Program-made: the position numbers and the translations under genes
Notes under the pieces: generated by a model
Databases searched by the model: none
The model's input: only the letters and a program-made list of their open reading frames with translations
What the model was told of the DNA's origin: nothing
Assembly: GCF_014633365.1 (NCBI RefSeq)
Contig: NC_068339.1
Location: 29,459,316-29,523,315 of the forward strand
Direction: 5' to 3'
Source of the DNA: Diospyros lotus
Lineage: Eukaryota; Streptophyta; Magnoliopsida; Ericales; Ebenaceae
Length of the DNA: 64,000 nt
Part shown: positions 35,911 to 47,100 of the stretch, piece after piece
Layout of the letters: every line of letters starts with the position of its first letter
How positions within the stretch are numbered: the stretch's first letter is position 1

Positions 35911-37114
35911 CATACCATCAATGGGTTCCTTCAATGGAATCCATCACCAATTCCTTCAAAAGGTTGTCATAATCTAGAACAAGTTGTAGCTGGTGGGTTG
36001 CCCATTTCCCTTTTCCTCTTTTCTCTTTCTCTCTGTTCCAATCATCAATGGTTCACCGATAATGGATTTATTGGAAAATTCAACTAACAGAGCCATTGCT
36101 AATGAACTATTAGTGACTAAAACCATCACCGATGGGTTTCTTATTTTTTTTCTTTTTTTCTTTTTCTTATTAAATGTAGGTTATTTTGATCTAATTGCAT
36201 TGTAATTAACACTGTTATTGAGGAAAGGGCTCTATGAACAACTCCCTTCTCTAGTGAGACCTGAGTTCTCAATTACAATAACAGATGATGGCAAAGGGCA
36301 CTCCTCATTCCTTTAATAGTGGTGAGCAAAGAAATGGATCTTGTCATCTCTCTTGACTTTGGAAATCAATATATTATTTATGAAAACCACAACTTAGCTA
36401 GATTTCTTAAGCATATAAACAACTAGCTAGAATGGGGAAATCACCCAAAACTACACATGAACCTCACATGCATGGCCTTGAACTTGATTTTCCTAGTTCC
36501 CATCACAAAATTAGTGCATACATGGCAATAATTGAAAATTTAAAGTTCATCTAAACTTCAAAACAGTTCAACTCTAGGCAATATTCATGTCAAAACAAAA
36601 CAAATAGGTAGCCAATACCCCTTACAATAAGTGATTTTTTTTCAAAAATGGGATGAAAAATGGAGAAAATCAAATCTTCTTCTTCTTCCCTAAGGTGTTT
36701 GATTGAGTCTCCCTTATTTGAGGGTTTAGATATTTGCTCTTTTGCTTTTTAGTGACTCTTTGTGTCTTAAAAGCCGTTTTATATACCCCCTTTGCAAGAT
36801 TAGATCTTGACCATTAGTTTTAACTTAATCCTAAGGCTCACATTTAAGGGGATGCCTAAGTTGGTCAAGTGACCCTCTAATTTCCTAGGGTTTTGACTAG
36901 ATAATTAAATTTTTAACTAAAAATTATAGTTAGTAATAGGGACGGCAATGGATATCCTACACTGAGTACCCAATGAATAATATTATGATGGAAAGAGTTT
37001 GTACATAAAAAATAAAAAATAAAAACTCATGAGGAGTGTAAATATTTAAAATCATCGTCAAATATGATAGTATAACACCTCAAAATTTTATAAAAATTTT
37101 AAATTTGAAGTTGG

Positions 37115-37153
<39 letters not shown>

Positions 37154-37847
37154 GTGGAAAGAGTATATAAAAGCAACGAAACAAATCTTTTCCTAGAATT
37201 CCGTCCTCCATCCGCCATCCGCTGGGTTCCCTTTTTCACGGTCGAAGATGGAAACCACCCCCCCCCCCCCCCCCCCCCCCCCCCCCAGTTTGATGTTTCC
37301 CGTTTGAGTTGCAGAAATTCGGACAAGCAGTAGCAGATTCGAGTATGGTCTTTAGTCATTTTAGAAAGTCCGTACAATCCCCAAATAACTACACCATTGC
37401 TTTTAAAAGACGATGCTTTTTACGGGCCAATGATATATGGGTGGAAAGGCCAGTACGATGGGTAAATTTCTAATTAATTCACCTCTCTCTATCTCTCTCT
37501 GTTTGTAATGATGAAAAAAACCATTTACCCCCCCCCCCCCCCCCCCCCCCCCCGCCTTTCATCAATCAAACAGAATAATAGCAAGGTACGGTTTTTAAGG
37601 TCATTATCTTTGGTGTCTACTCCATAGCTCTCGCTATTTTCATTCCTGGGAAACCAAATTGGGGTTGGTGTACAGTTGTTCAAGTCCGATTGGAGCCTTT
37701 TTGAGCACAAGTTTCACCAGAAAAGAAAGAGAGCTATTCTAAACCAAAGCAGAGAGTGGGGGTGTCTGTCTGTATCTTCTCTCATATGTCTCTTACAAGA
37801 ACACTAGCTAAACTACAAACTAGAGGACAAAAAATTTACACCAGTTA
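35911..37847. other. Intergenic, with microsatellite and two poly-C tracts
   Basis: No gene recognised. An (ATT)n run of about 35 bases lies at 37,118-37,152. C homopolymers of about 28 and 24 bases lie near 37,257-37,286 and 37,529-37,553. CT-rich patches at 36,000-36,160 give only incidental frames. Confidence 0.5.
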
Positions 37848-37866
37848 TGCAGCAGCAGCAGCAGCC
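37848..37866 (-). repeat. GCA/TGC microsatellite in the GRAS 3' UTR
   Basis: About six trinucleotide units start some 15 bases beyond the GRAS stop codon, so it is probably transcribed in the 3' UTR. Confidence 0.75.
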
Positions 37867-37879
37867 AAACTAATTTAAT

Positions 37880-39511
37880 TCATCTCCAGGCAGAAGAGGT
37901 TGACAATACCCTATTCTTCCAGCCAAGGAAAAGGGCCCCGTCCCTCTCTGCAAGTCTGTAATTCTTGTTGTAATCCTTCAACACTTCCTTTATGGCAATG
38001 CTAACCGACTGGCTCAACGGGCACTGCCTAAACCCGGCCATCATCAGCCTGGACCTCCACTTCCCGAACGGCTCGTGCCTTTCCACCCTCTCGCCTTCCT
38101 CGCATGCTATTATGTTCACAACATCTCGAGCCACGCAGTGTTCCTCTGCGCTAATCCGCTGCTTGTCGTCCCTCGGGCGCCCTGCATCAATTGATTCAAA
38201 CATAGCTGTATAATAGTCCAAGGTCTCCCTGAATCGCGGGAGGAATGCTGCGGTGTTGGTATTGGATTCTTGCTCCACAAGGGTCACAACCTTGGGTGAC
38301 AAGCTTTTCACCAGCCTTAACAACCGATCTCGATGGTTGCTCGTCGTAACACTCTCATCTGGCATGTGGTGCAACATGTAAGGAAAATTGACGGCCACAG
38401 CCTCTCCTTGTCCAAGTCTCAGACTTTCCAGTTTGACCTCGCTTCCACACATAGCTGCGCCGTGAAATTCAAATGGCACTCCATATGACGCGGCAAATTT
38501 TGAGAGCCTCTGTCCCACAATTTCAAGCCCTCCACCTCGAGCCTGAGCCGATTGAGAATCATCAATTCCTGTGATGCGGACATATGGAGGGCCACCTGGC
38601 CGCTTTGCAAGAACCTCAATGAGTGACACCCACTGACTGCCCTGTGCAATCTGAAAATCGATTATGTGGATCCTGCTCTCGTTTTCCATGGTTTCCCAGA
38701 TAACAACATTCGCAGAATTGTAGGCGAACTTGTAGTAAGGGCATATCTGATAGAGGACATGCATGTAGGACATCAACTCCGGGCCTGTTGGTTCTTTGCA
38801 CTTGAGTTTTTTGTAAATTAAACTCCCAGAGGATAGCAACCTTGCTCTAAGCCCTTCCAACATATACGCACCTAACCGTTGGATGGGTTCCCCGGAGACT
38901 GAAACCATAGGTTCCAACTTTCTCATCAATGCTTCTACAATTGGCATGTCTTCATTTGATACGGCCTCTGCGCAGGCAACGAGCAACTGTTTTAAGTCTA
39001 AGCTGGGAATCATTAATTCCATGGGTTGATATGAACTTGTACAGGAGTATCCTTGCTGGACGGCACCTATAAAGGAACAACTGCAGCTGTCATCAATGTC
39101 AGATTCAGGACCCAGCAACTTCTTCTCCAAATCCCTTAATGCATGCCTGAGCTCACTGTTATCATCCACAACGGAAGATCCACTAACCGGGGATCCATAT
39201 GTATTATCAGAGGAATGATGTGGATCCGAGAGGTACGATTGAGAACCTTGTGGTGAAAAGGGAGTCCTATCAGATGAGATGCTGACAGCAGAGGGCGAGC
39301 TATAGATTATGTTGTCAATTGTTGGCGCAGATTCCAGTGTGAAGTACTGCTCATTGTAAGACTGAGAAGAAGTTTGGTTTGCTTCGCTGCAATTTTCAGG
39401 GTATCCGTTGTTTAAAATCTGGAAAGGGGAGTAGCAGTATGGTTCGATGTGCTGCATTTGGTACAATTTGGAGATACTGTCCGAACTTCCGTGTTCACGA
39501 GATGTTTGCAT
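37880..39511 (-). CDS. GRAS transcription regulator, PAT1/SCL13-like
   Basis: A single-exon coding region of 543 codons is intact from ATG to TGA. Residues 1-165 are a Ser-rich, variable N-terminus with TPFSPQGSQSYLSD and DNTYGSP, a pattern typical of the PAT1 branch. The GRAS domain fills 172-543. It shows the first Leu-rich region (LKQLLVACAEAV), IHIIDFQIAQG at 281-291 (VHIID motif), FRETLDYYTAMFESID at 427-442 (PFYRE region), RVER at 475-478 and the closing SAW motif. The length fits the branch (about 490-600). Such proteins act in the nucleus; members are positive regulators of phytochrome light signalling, and others respond to stress. Nothing here shows which role applies. Assignment to PAT1/SCL13 rests on the N-terminal motifs. 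The start is fixed by an acceptor directly before the ATG. Confidence 0.93.
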   Translation of the reverse strand: MQTSREHGSSDSISKLYQMQHIEPYCYSPFQILNNGYPENCSEANQTSSQSYNEQYFTLESAPTIDNIIYSSPSAVSISSDRTPFSPQGSQSYLSDPHHSSDNTYGSPVSGSSVVDDNSELRHALRDLEKKLLGPESDIDDSCSCSFIGAVQQGYSCTSSYQPMELMIPSLDLKQLLVACAEAVSNEDMPIVEALMRKLEPMVSVSGEPIQRLGAYMLEGLRARLLSSGSLIYKKLKCKEPTGPELMSYMHVLYQICPYYKFAYNSANVVIWETMENESRIHIIDFQIAQGSQWVSLIEVLAKRPGGPPYVRITGIDDSQSAQARGGGLEIVGQRLSKFAASYGVPFEFHGAAMCGSEVKLESLRLGQGEAVAVNFPYMLHHMPDESVTTSNHRDRLLRLVKSLSPKVVTLVEQESNTNTAAFLPRFRETLDYYTAMFESIDAGRPRDDKQRISAEEHCVARDVVNIIACEEGERVERHEPFGKWRSRLMMAGFRQCPLSQSVSIAIKEVLKDYNKNYRLAERDGALFLGWKNRVLSTSSAWR

Positions 39512-39593
39512 CTAATTAGCAATTGATTTATTATGTACGGAAGGTACAGCAGTGTGTGAACAGCTTCTTGCTCTCAGAGACTTCCTAAATTAC
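39512..39593 (-). other. Leader intron 2 of the GRAS gene
   Basis: Minus-strand donor CAG|GTAATT is at 39,593 and acceptor GCTAATTAG ends at 39,512. The intron is 82 bp. The acceptor touches the start codon. Confidence 0.65.
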
Positions 39594-39772
39594 CTGTTTT
39601 GATAAAATCGTTGGCATTATCACTTGGGAACTCTTGATCATCAGCGATACATCTGCAGCTTTCCAGTTTACAACTGAATAACTTGCATAACAGCCCCAAG
39701 TCTTTGATAAAATGAATCAAGCAACCTCTATCACCACTACGTGCTCCTGCTGACTGCTGTAGAGCCAAGAAA
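39594..39772 (-). other. Non-coding leader exon 2 of the GRAS gene
   Basis: It is bounded by acceptor TTTTTTTGCAG (ending at 39,773) and the donor at 39,593, 179 bases. It contains short upstream frames but no reading frame continuous with the GRAS protein. Confidence 0.55.
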
Positions 39773-40919
39773 CTGCAAAAAAAGAACCACCAAGATCAAC
39801 GCTGATCCGATTCTGAAAGAAACACGGTGAAAGAGCTCATACTGCTAGAAAATTTAGTCACAATCTCAAGATTTGAGTCTCAGATTGTTTTGAGGAAATC
39901 CAACGATTAGTCTATTGCAACATCGCACGAATGACACAATAAATGGCTGTCAAATTTGAGGTAAGCCTTCAAGCATCTAAATAGGAAAGATGAGAAAGAA
40001 GTGGTTACAAGGTTTTTGCAAATAAGATGGTAAGTGGCCTGAACAGATATGATTAAGAAATGGTTCGTTCCTAAAAGAATAGAAAAACAGGGACACAAAC
40101 ACCAAAAGGGTTAACTATCTCAAGGGGCCAAAGCTACATAACATATGTTCTGTACCCTGTGGTTGGGGGTATTCAATCACCCAGGTAGACAGACTTAACA
40201 GCATGGAAAGAAGCACGAACCAAGTAGAAACTATAAGCACCTCTGATAAAGGATCAGATGCTGACACTATAAAATTAAGAGGCTTATGTGATTTGGTTTC
40301 CATTAGCAGAGATGATTAGAGGAGGATTTAGTATGAACAAGTTGGTATAAGACAGATGGACCTGCTAACGAGGCCCTAAACACCAAAATCTCTCTCTCTC
40401 TCTCAAAAACTCAGAATCAGATGCTCAAATTTGGCTCCCAATCCACGTGATTCCTTAAAAGCAATGTGGGCACTGAAATTCACAGGTGGGTAATTGAAAC
40501 GGATTGGAGAAAACACTTTAAAATCTAGAAATCAGAAGGAAGGTCGGCGGAAGGCAACTTAAGGGGGATCGTATGGAGAGAGGAAAGTAAGACGAGCACG
40601 GCATGTATTTGGCTTAACATGACAAAATCAATTTTACTTCTAAAATTGAAAAAAATAAAATAAAATAACACCATCTTCCCAGATCACGCTCTTATCTTCA
40701 AGAGATATGAATCAGGTCAACTTGATTAAAATACAATTAGCAGCTCAACATAAAAATGATTATCCCCAAAATGGAAAAAAGAAAAAAAAAAAACTGCAGA
40801 AAACACAAAACTATGTGCAGCATATTCACAATCAAAACAAGAATCTGAAGAAAGAAGCCCGAAACGGTCGCACATAAATAGTTGGATTGGGAATTAAATC
40901 AAAGGGCTTCTCTACATAC
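39773..40919 (-). other. Leader intron 1 of the GRAS gene
   Basis: Minus-strand donor CG|GTATGT is at 40,919 and the acceptor ends at 39,773. The intron is about 1,147 bp, AT-rich, with a CT/GA run near 40,390. Introns in the leader are usual in this gene family. Confidence 0.6.
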
Positions 40920-41085
40920 CGAAGGTGTCGCCGAGGCCTCCTTTCTCAGACTCGAAATCCTCAGAAGAAGAAGGACGAAGGGGAGAGATATGGAGAGAAG
41001 GGAAGGAGGAAGTCACTCGTCCGCTTTTGGCCGAGACAAGAAAGAGAGAGGGGGAGGATTCGTCGAGCTGTAGTGGTGAAATGGA
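40920..41085 (-). other. Leader exon 1 of the GRAS gene
   Basis: It is pyrimidine-rich on the transcribed strand, as plant leaders often are. It ends at the donor at 40,919. The 5' boundary is estimated as about 30 bases after the TATA box. Confidence 0.5.
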
Positions 41086-41107
41086 GGAGCCGCGGAGTTC
41101 TATGTTC

Positions 41108-41117
41108 ATTTTTATAG
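41108..41117 (-). promoter_or_regulatory. TATA box of the GRAS gene
   Basis: Minus strand CTATAAAAAT lies upstream of the CT-rich leader exon and points to transcription starting near 41,083. No other strong TATA box was seen nearby on this strand. Confidence 0.6.
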
Positions 41118-42301
41118 TGGCGACTGACGACCGGGCAATAATTGCCCCCAAACAGGACCTATTACCACGAAACTGCCCCTACCGTGGAACCCTCGAACCT
41201 TTACACGGTATCGTCGAATCTGTGTACGGTCAGTCAGTCATCCATCCACCATCCTTCAGAAGAAGCCGCCATCATCTTACGATAGCCACAAAAACATTCA
41301 ATCTGCGATAAAAGACGATGCTACTAGATCCACTAAATTTGTCAAAATAGGCTATAAGTTCGTTTCAATTGCATAAGTTTTTCCACCACTTCTCTTCACG
41401 AAAATTTTTTTCACTGTCGTAAACAAAAAGTTAGTTGGTTCTCCTGTTAAAGTTATGTGAATTTAAAGAGCAAAAAGATTTGTAATTATTGTTTAGATGC
41501 AACGATAAATATCATTTTTAAGCTCTTAAGACAAAAAAATAATAATAATTAGAGTACAAATATTTCGATATTTAAGTTAAAATTTTATATTCATAAAAAG
41601 TAATAAAACTTCTTAATGGAAAGAAATAATTTAATTTTAAAGAATGAGAGCTCTCTTATTTGTAGAAGAGATTATGAGTTAATGATAAACATTTTTTATA
41701 TTATGAAATTGATTAAAATATAGATTCTCATGGATATATCTTATCATTTAAGAGATTATCAAAGAAATTTTTAGAGTGACCTGTTTATTGCTTCTTCGCT
41801 AGAAATACCACATAAGAAAGACTCCAAAAGAACCAATACTTCTCTTCTCCCTTTGTGTGATTGTTTCGTGGGAGTCTTCGAAAGACCTAAAAGTCTCCCA
41901 AGGTCTTATGCTACAATCTACTCTGACCTTTTGGGTCTTTTCTTTTGTTGGCTTGTGCCTTGAATCAATACACCCCCAATAATACTATCATAAATTTTTA
42001 TTAAAAATTTTTAAGTGTATTTGATTTGTTAGTATTAATTTTAACCTTCGACTAATCTTTTCTTAAAAAAAAAAAAAAAATCACCGTCAAGTCACTAAAC
42101 CAACATTATATTGGAGGTCACAAATCAAGTCTTCTTGGACCATTCTTCTTGACCTGTTAGGGGGTCCCGAAAGACAACATATCCTAAGTTGCTATAGCTG
42201 CCTCTTATTGGGATTTAATTTTTATTGGGCAAGTTTACATCTTTATTTTTATGTGTATATTATTATACTTATTTTTTAATGTATTCAATAAATATTTAAA
42301 C

Positions 42302-42343
<42 letters not shown>

Positions 42344-43059
42344 TATTATCATTATTAAAAATATTTATAAAAAATAAAAACAGTGACCACGGTGGGTACC
42401 TGCTAAATTATAGGGGCTTTGGACAAAATATTCTAACAAAATAGATATTGATGAAAGAAAGCATTCACTTATTTTGGTCTTTTGATTCACTTATATTTTA
42501 AAATAATTTTTATTTTTTATAAGCATATTAATATTTTTTTTCTCTCTACCTAGAGGCTTTTTTCAAAAAAAAATAATAATAATAACGTGGAGGCTGAGGA
42601 TACTCCTCCTAAGGATAATCCTAATCCATAAGAGCCAAAATAAAGAAAAAAGTTAAAGGATTTTAACAAAAAGTGGCTTTAAATTTAATTGAAGGATTTC
42701 AAGAGTTTGACATTAAATTTCCATTCAGTAATATAAAGATTTTTTATATTTGGGGCTCATCGAATTATTACAAAATATGGTGTTTGATCTCTCATTTAAT
42801 TTATGCCTAGTGTTCTTCCTTCAACAAATATTTTAGATTATTTTTAATTTAAAAATTAAAGATATTAAATGCAAGAACTACACCTTATCTAAAATGTGTG
42901 TAGGACGGCCACTTATGCTTCCTAAACCCTTATTTGCTCACCCCACGATCACAATCACACATCCCTCCTACCTTATCATCTTCGTTATTGTCACCATCGA
43001 CATCATCTTTGCTCCATTGTCACTCCACCTCGTCTTCTTTTGTCTTTTGGCACTCTTCC
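41118..43059. other. Upstream region of GRAS gene and AT-rich intergenic DNA
   Basis: The first roughly 200 bases are GC-richer and probably hold the proximal promoter. Beyond 41,330 the DNA is AT-rich without recognisable genes. A (TAA)n microsatellite of about 40 bases lies at 42,303-42,341 and an A run at 42,065-42,080. Confidence 0.5.
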
Positions 43060-43440
43060 TTCCTTTGGCTCTTTAGGCATTCTTCTTTTCCTTTGGCTCT
43101 AAGTAGAAAAGTGAACAATTGCCTTTCTCCATCATCTTCATCTTTGTCTTCATCATTCTCGAAATCATCAATGTTCGTTGTCCGTAGACACTCTTCTCAT
43201 TTTGCTTTGACTTCTCTACAAGAGTAAACAACTACATTTATCTGTTATCTTTGTCTTTGTCGTTCTTGAAATCATCGGCGATCACCATTTTTAGACACTT
43301 TTTCTCCTTTGGCTCTGACCTCTTTGCAAGACTAAAAAATTGTTTTTCTCCATCGTATTCGTCTTCTCCGTTCTTTGAATCATCAACAAGTACATCTCCC
43401 TCTTCAGGCACTCAAATCCCTACTCATCATTCTCATTTAT
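43060..43440. repeat. Degenerate tandem repeat, period about 105-110 bp
   Basis: Units begin near 43,091, 43,201 and 43,307. Each has a CTTTGGCTCTGAC..CAAGA-like start and a TTTCTCCATC..TTCTTGAAATCATC part. Short frames across it seem to result from its low-complexity CTT content. No gene is inferred. Confidence 0.6.
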
Positions 43441-43550
43441 AAAATTATTTGAGTTTTATTCTTTGTGGTCCTGACTTGGTGTGTATTGGGTTCTAATTTG
43501 TCTTTCTTCTCATTTACACTGTTTCTTCTCCTTTACATTATTTTAGGCTA

Positions 43551-43775
43551 TGTAACATTCCATATCGAGAGATATGAAGGATCGGAACAACTTATCTTGA
43601 TGGGCCTACGCGAACTTCCCAGATGTCATCCATCCTTAAACTTCTTCAGTTCAAGTACGCTTAACCCAAGAGTTCTCTGCCTACATTCAACTAAAAAGGT
43701 TTTTAACTAGTGTTGTTTTATTCCTTACTTATCCTCGATATATACTACCCTTCTCTGGGCTTTTAGGGTATTACG
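43551..43775 (-). repeat. Cassandra 3' LTR with 5S-like segment
   Basis: The 5S-like part is at about 43,612-43,677: GAACTTCCCAGATGTCATCC, then CAAGTACGCTTAAC and AGAGTTCT. These match, with changes, the complement of the 3' half of plant 5S rRNA. Confidence 0.8.
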
Positions 43776-43963
43776 TTCTCCTCTCTTGAGCACATGACAT
43801 CCTTGTCATGCAATCTTACAACTGGTCACAGATCTTCTCCCATTTGGAGGTTATCATCCTATAAACCTATCAAAAGTCGCTCTTTATGCAGGCCATTGAG
43901 CCCCGGTGCCACTCCCCTGCCCTTATTAGACCGCCTTCACCAAGAGTCGGCTTTGATACCACT

Positions 43964-44189
43964 TGTAACATCCCGTATTAAGTGATAGGAAGAACTGGAA
44001 CAACTTACCTTGATGAGTCTACGTGAACTTTCTAAGGGATCACCTATCTTTGAGTTTCTCCAACTCAAGCACGCTTATTCCGGAGTTTTTTTGTCTATAT
44101 TTAACTTAAAAAGTATCCAATTGACATTATTTACTTCTTTATTTATTCTCAATATATATTATCTTTTTTTGAGTTCTTGAGGTATTATA
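43964..44189 (-). repeat. Cassandra 5' LTR with 5S-like segment
   Basis: The 5S-like part is at about 44,025-44,090, with CTCAAGCACGCTTATTCCGG best conserved. The outer end reads TATAATACC for the expected TGTAATACC. Confidence 0.8.
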
Positions 44190-47100
44190 GATTATAATAC
44201 AAGACCTTGTAGAAAGGGAGGATGGAGGAAGAAGAAACTTGACGATGGCCTGCTAAGTGAAGTTTGCAAGATCATAAACCAAAAAGAGAGAGTCAAGCCA
44301 CAGAATAGATATAGACATCGTTGCTTTGTTTCACAAAATTGAGCAATGATTGCAAATGTAAAGTTTTGTTTTTGTGTATTTTTTGTTCCCTACTATTTTG
44401 TTTTTGTTTTGTTGTGTTGTGTGGTTGGTCCAATTGTCTTTGTTTGTTTTGTGTTTAAGCCTAGACAAACTAGGAGGGGGAATTCTAATGTGACTTCAAC
44501 CAACTCCAACAAGAGGCTTAGCCATAAAGGTACTACAGGTGGAGTGTCGCACAACAAAATAAAACAACAAACGTGGGCACCCAACAGCCTGCAAATTCTT
44601 AGAAATATTTTGAAATACTGAACGTTGATTTTGGTGTTTTATTAGGCTTTATGTTGTACCTAAATGAATTTTGTTTGTAAACTTAAAATAGAATTAAATC
44701 ATTATTTATTTTTGGTTGAGTTTAGGTCAATTAGATATATTTAGAACAATTTTGATAGGCTCATTTTCTATGTCATGGACACATTAATTGTGGAATGCAA
44801 CTCAATTTGGTTTTTCAAAATTTCATATATGCAAACTGTTTCAACACAAATAGTATTGTCAATAACTTCAGATAATTAAATAGAATTTTCATTTTTGAAA
44901 AAATATTAAACTTGCATTACAAATTCATAGTGACAAGGACGACTTGGGCAACCTTAATTTCACATTCACATTTTTTGATGTGTTATTTAAATTACTAATG
45001 TTGATGGTATGTCATTTAAATTGTTGATATTATTTAAAACTTATATTTATTTTTACAAAAAATACAATAAAGATTTTAATTACTGATGGTGTCTCATTTA
45101 AATGTTGATATATAATATTTTTATGATCTGTATAAATTTTTATGACTTATATTTGATATTTTTTCTATTCACCTTATTAGGTATCACTATTAAAATTTTA
45201 ATTTACTTTGAGTCTAACTTTGGAACTAAAAATGATTTAAAATATTAATTTAAGGATAAATAGTGAGCATGAAATAGATGAGAGACAACATACCATATTT
45301 TTTAATGGTTCGAGATTCCCAAATATATAAAATTACTAAGGTATCACCATTAAATTTTTCGTTTGTTCTTAATTAACTTTTGCACTAAAAATATTTAAAA
45401 TATTAATTAAAGAATAAGTAATAGACATAAATTAGATAAAAATAAAATATCATATTTTATAATAGTTGGACAAGCTCGATACTAATTTGCCTAATACAAA
45501 TAGGGGTATACAAACGATTGATTTGATTACCGAATCAACTGAATTAACTGATAATCAAATTGATCGAACATAAATTGTATATACCGAATCAAAAACTAAA
45601 AATCGAACTACCACAAAAAAAATAAATAAATAACTTTCCAATAGACCAAAGAAACCAAACTAATCGATTGATTAAAAAAAATAAAAATTGATTGTAAATT
45701 GGAACAAAAATAAAAAATTGAACTTCTTAAAAATATAACCAAATCGAATTACTATAAAAAAATAATTAAACTAAATTAACAAATTTAATCAATTCAATTT
45801 AATAAATTCGATTAAATTGAATTTTTGCTCTCCCCACATTCAATGTATTCAAGAGAGAACTAAAAGTGTGTTTGATACCATTTAATTGCAAAAGAAAATA
45901 TTTTTCAATTTGTATGAAAAACAAAAATCAGCTTCCCCTTAGATGAAATTTTTCATAAAAAATAGGTCAAAACATGGTTTAATAGTTGTACTATAAAATT
46001 AAATCTCATAAAAAATATAGTGTGTCAAATAACAAAGATAAAATCTAAGGGCATAATCTCTTTTACTGTTTTCAACTCATTTTCAGTTTTTCAAAATAAC
46101 GAAAACTTGTTCTCTTTGCTATTTTTAAAAACATATTTTCGAAAATAAGAAAATAATTTGTAAAGGAAATGGAAAACACCAAAAAATCGTTTTGATTGTT
46201 TTGAGCCAAAACACGGTTAAAATTGAAAACACGAGTGTTTTCCTTTTCACGCAGCACAGCCAGCCATGCTCCCATCTCCTTCTCATTTCCTTCTCTCTTC
46301 CAGACTCCCTCACACTCCATTTTCCTTCCTTCTTCCAACAAACAACCTAGATCTTTCACTGCCATCACCGCCCTGCCATCGCTCGCCACTACCCTCCATG
46401 CTCAGATCTGCCACCGTCATCGCCTGGCTGCCATTGCCCTCCACGCTTAGATTTGCCACCCCCACCACCATCACCGTCACTACCCTCCACATCCAAATCC
46501 GCCACCGCCAATCATTTCTTTTGCCCTTCTATCATTTCTTCTTTTTTTGCCATTTCTTATCTGCCACGCCCATAATATGTAATATGATGGTTTTTGTTAT
46601 TAATTGTTTTTTTTCAATGTATTTTTTAAATTTTGAATAAATTTTTTCTTTTGCTATTTTATAATTTATAATTTTATTAATATTTATGTTGTGGGTAATT
46701 TAAATTTTAAAATTAATGTTAAATTTTAAATTCTCGATAAAAATAATTTTATTATAAAATTATTAGTTAAGTCAAATTAAAAATGACTTTAAAAAATACT
46801 TTGTAATTTTAATACATTATTATATATGATTAAATCATCAATTATTTTTGATATTATATTTTAAATTTTTTAAAATAAATTTATAATTTATTAATAAATA
46901 TTTACAATTTACTTTGAATAAAATTTATTGAATAAAATATTATAAAATTATTTTTTTCAAAATTTCAAACTGAACGCATTTTTCAGTTTTTAGCTTTGAA
47001 AAATATTTTTTAAAATGTCAAAAAAAACGTATTTTTAAAAATCTTAAAATATAAAATTAAAATTTAAAATTAAAAATTGAAACACAAAACCAACGACACC

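Larger units (their letters stand above)
43551..44189 (-). mobile_element. Cassandra-type TRIM retrotransposon
   Basis: Two LTRs of 225 and 226 bp flank 188 bp without coding sequence. On the minus strand the right LTR ends GATGTTACA and is followed by the primer site AGTGGTATCAAAG (43,951-43,963). The purine tract AAGAGAGGAGAA (43,776-43,787) precedes the left LTR. Both LTRs contain 5S-rRNA-like sequence, which defines Cassandra elements. The total of 639 bp fits. Flanks GGCTA and GATTA agree at three of five bases, so the target duplication is only suggestive. Such elements are moved by enzymes of other retrotransposons. Confidence 0.85.

Noticed and set aside
37150..37710. Gly-rich frames across the poly-C tracts
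   Set aside because: Runs of Gly come from translating the homopolymers and have no coding support.
44346..44621. 91-codon frame next to the Cassandra element
   Set aside because: Biased T-rich first half, no family resemblance and no splice or promoter signal.
46125..46640. Frames of 60-124 codons in a C/T-rich block
   Set aside because: They overlap on both strands, are repetitive (Pro, Ser, His) and have no recognisable motif.
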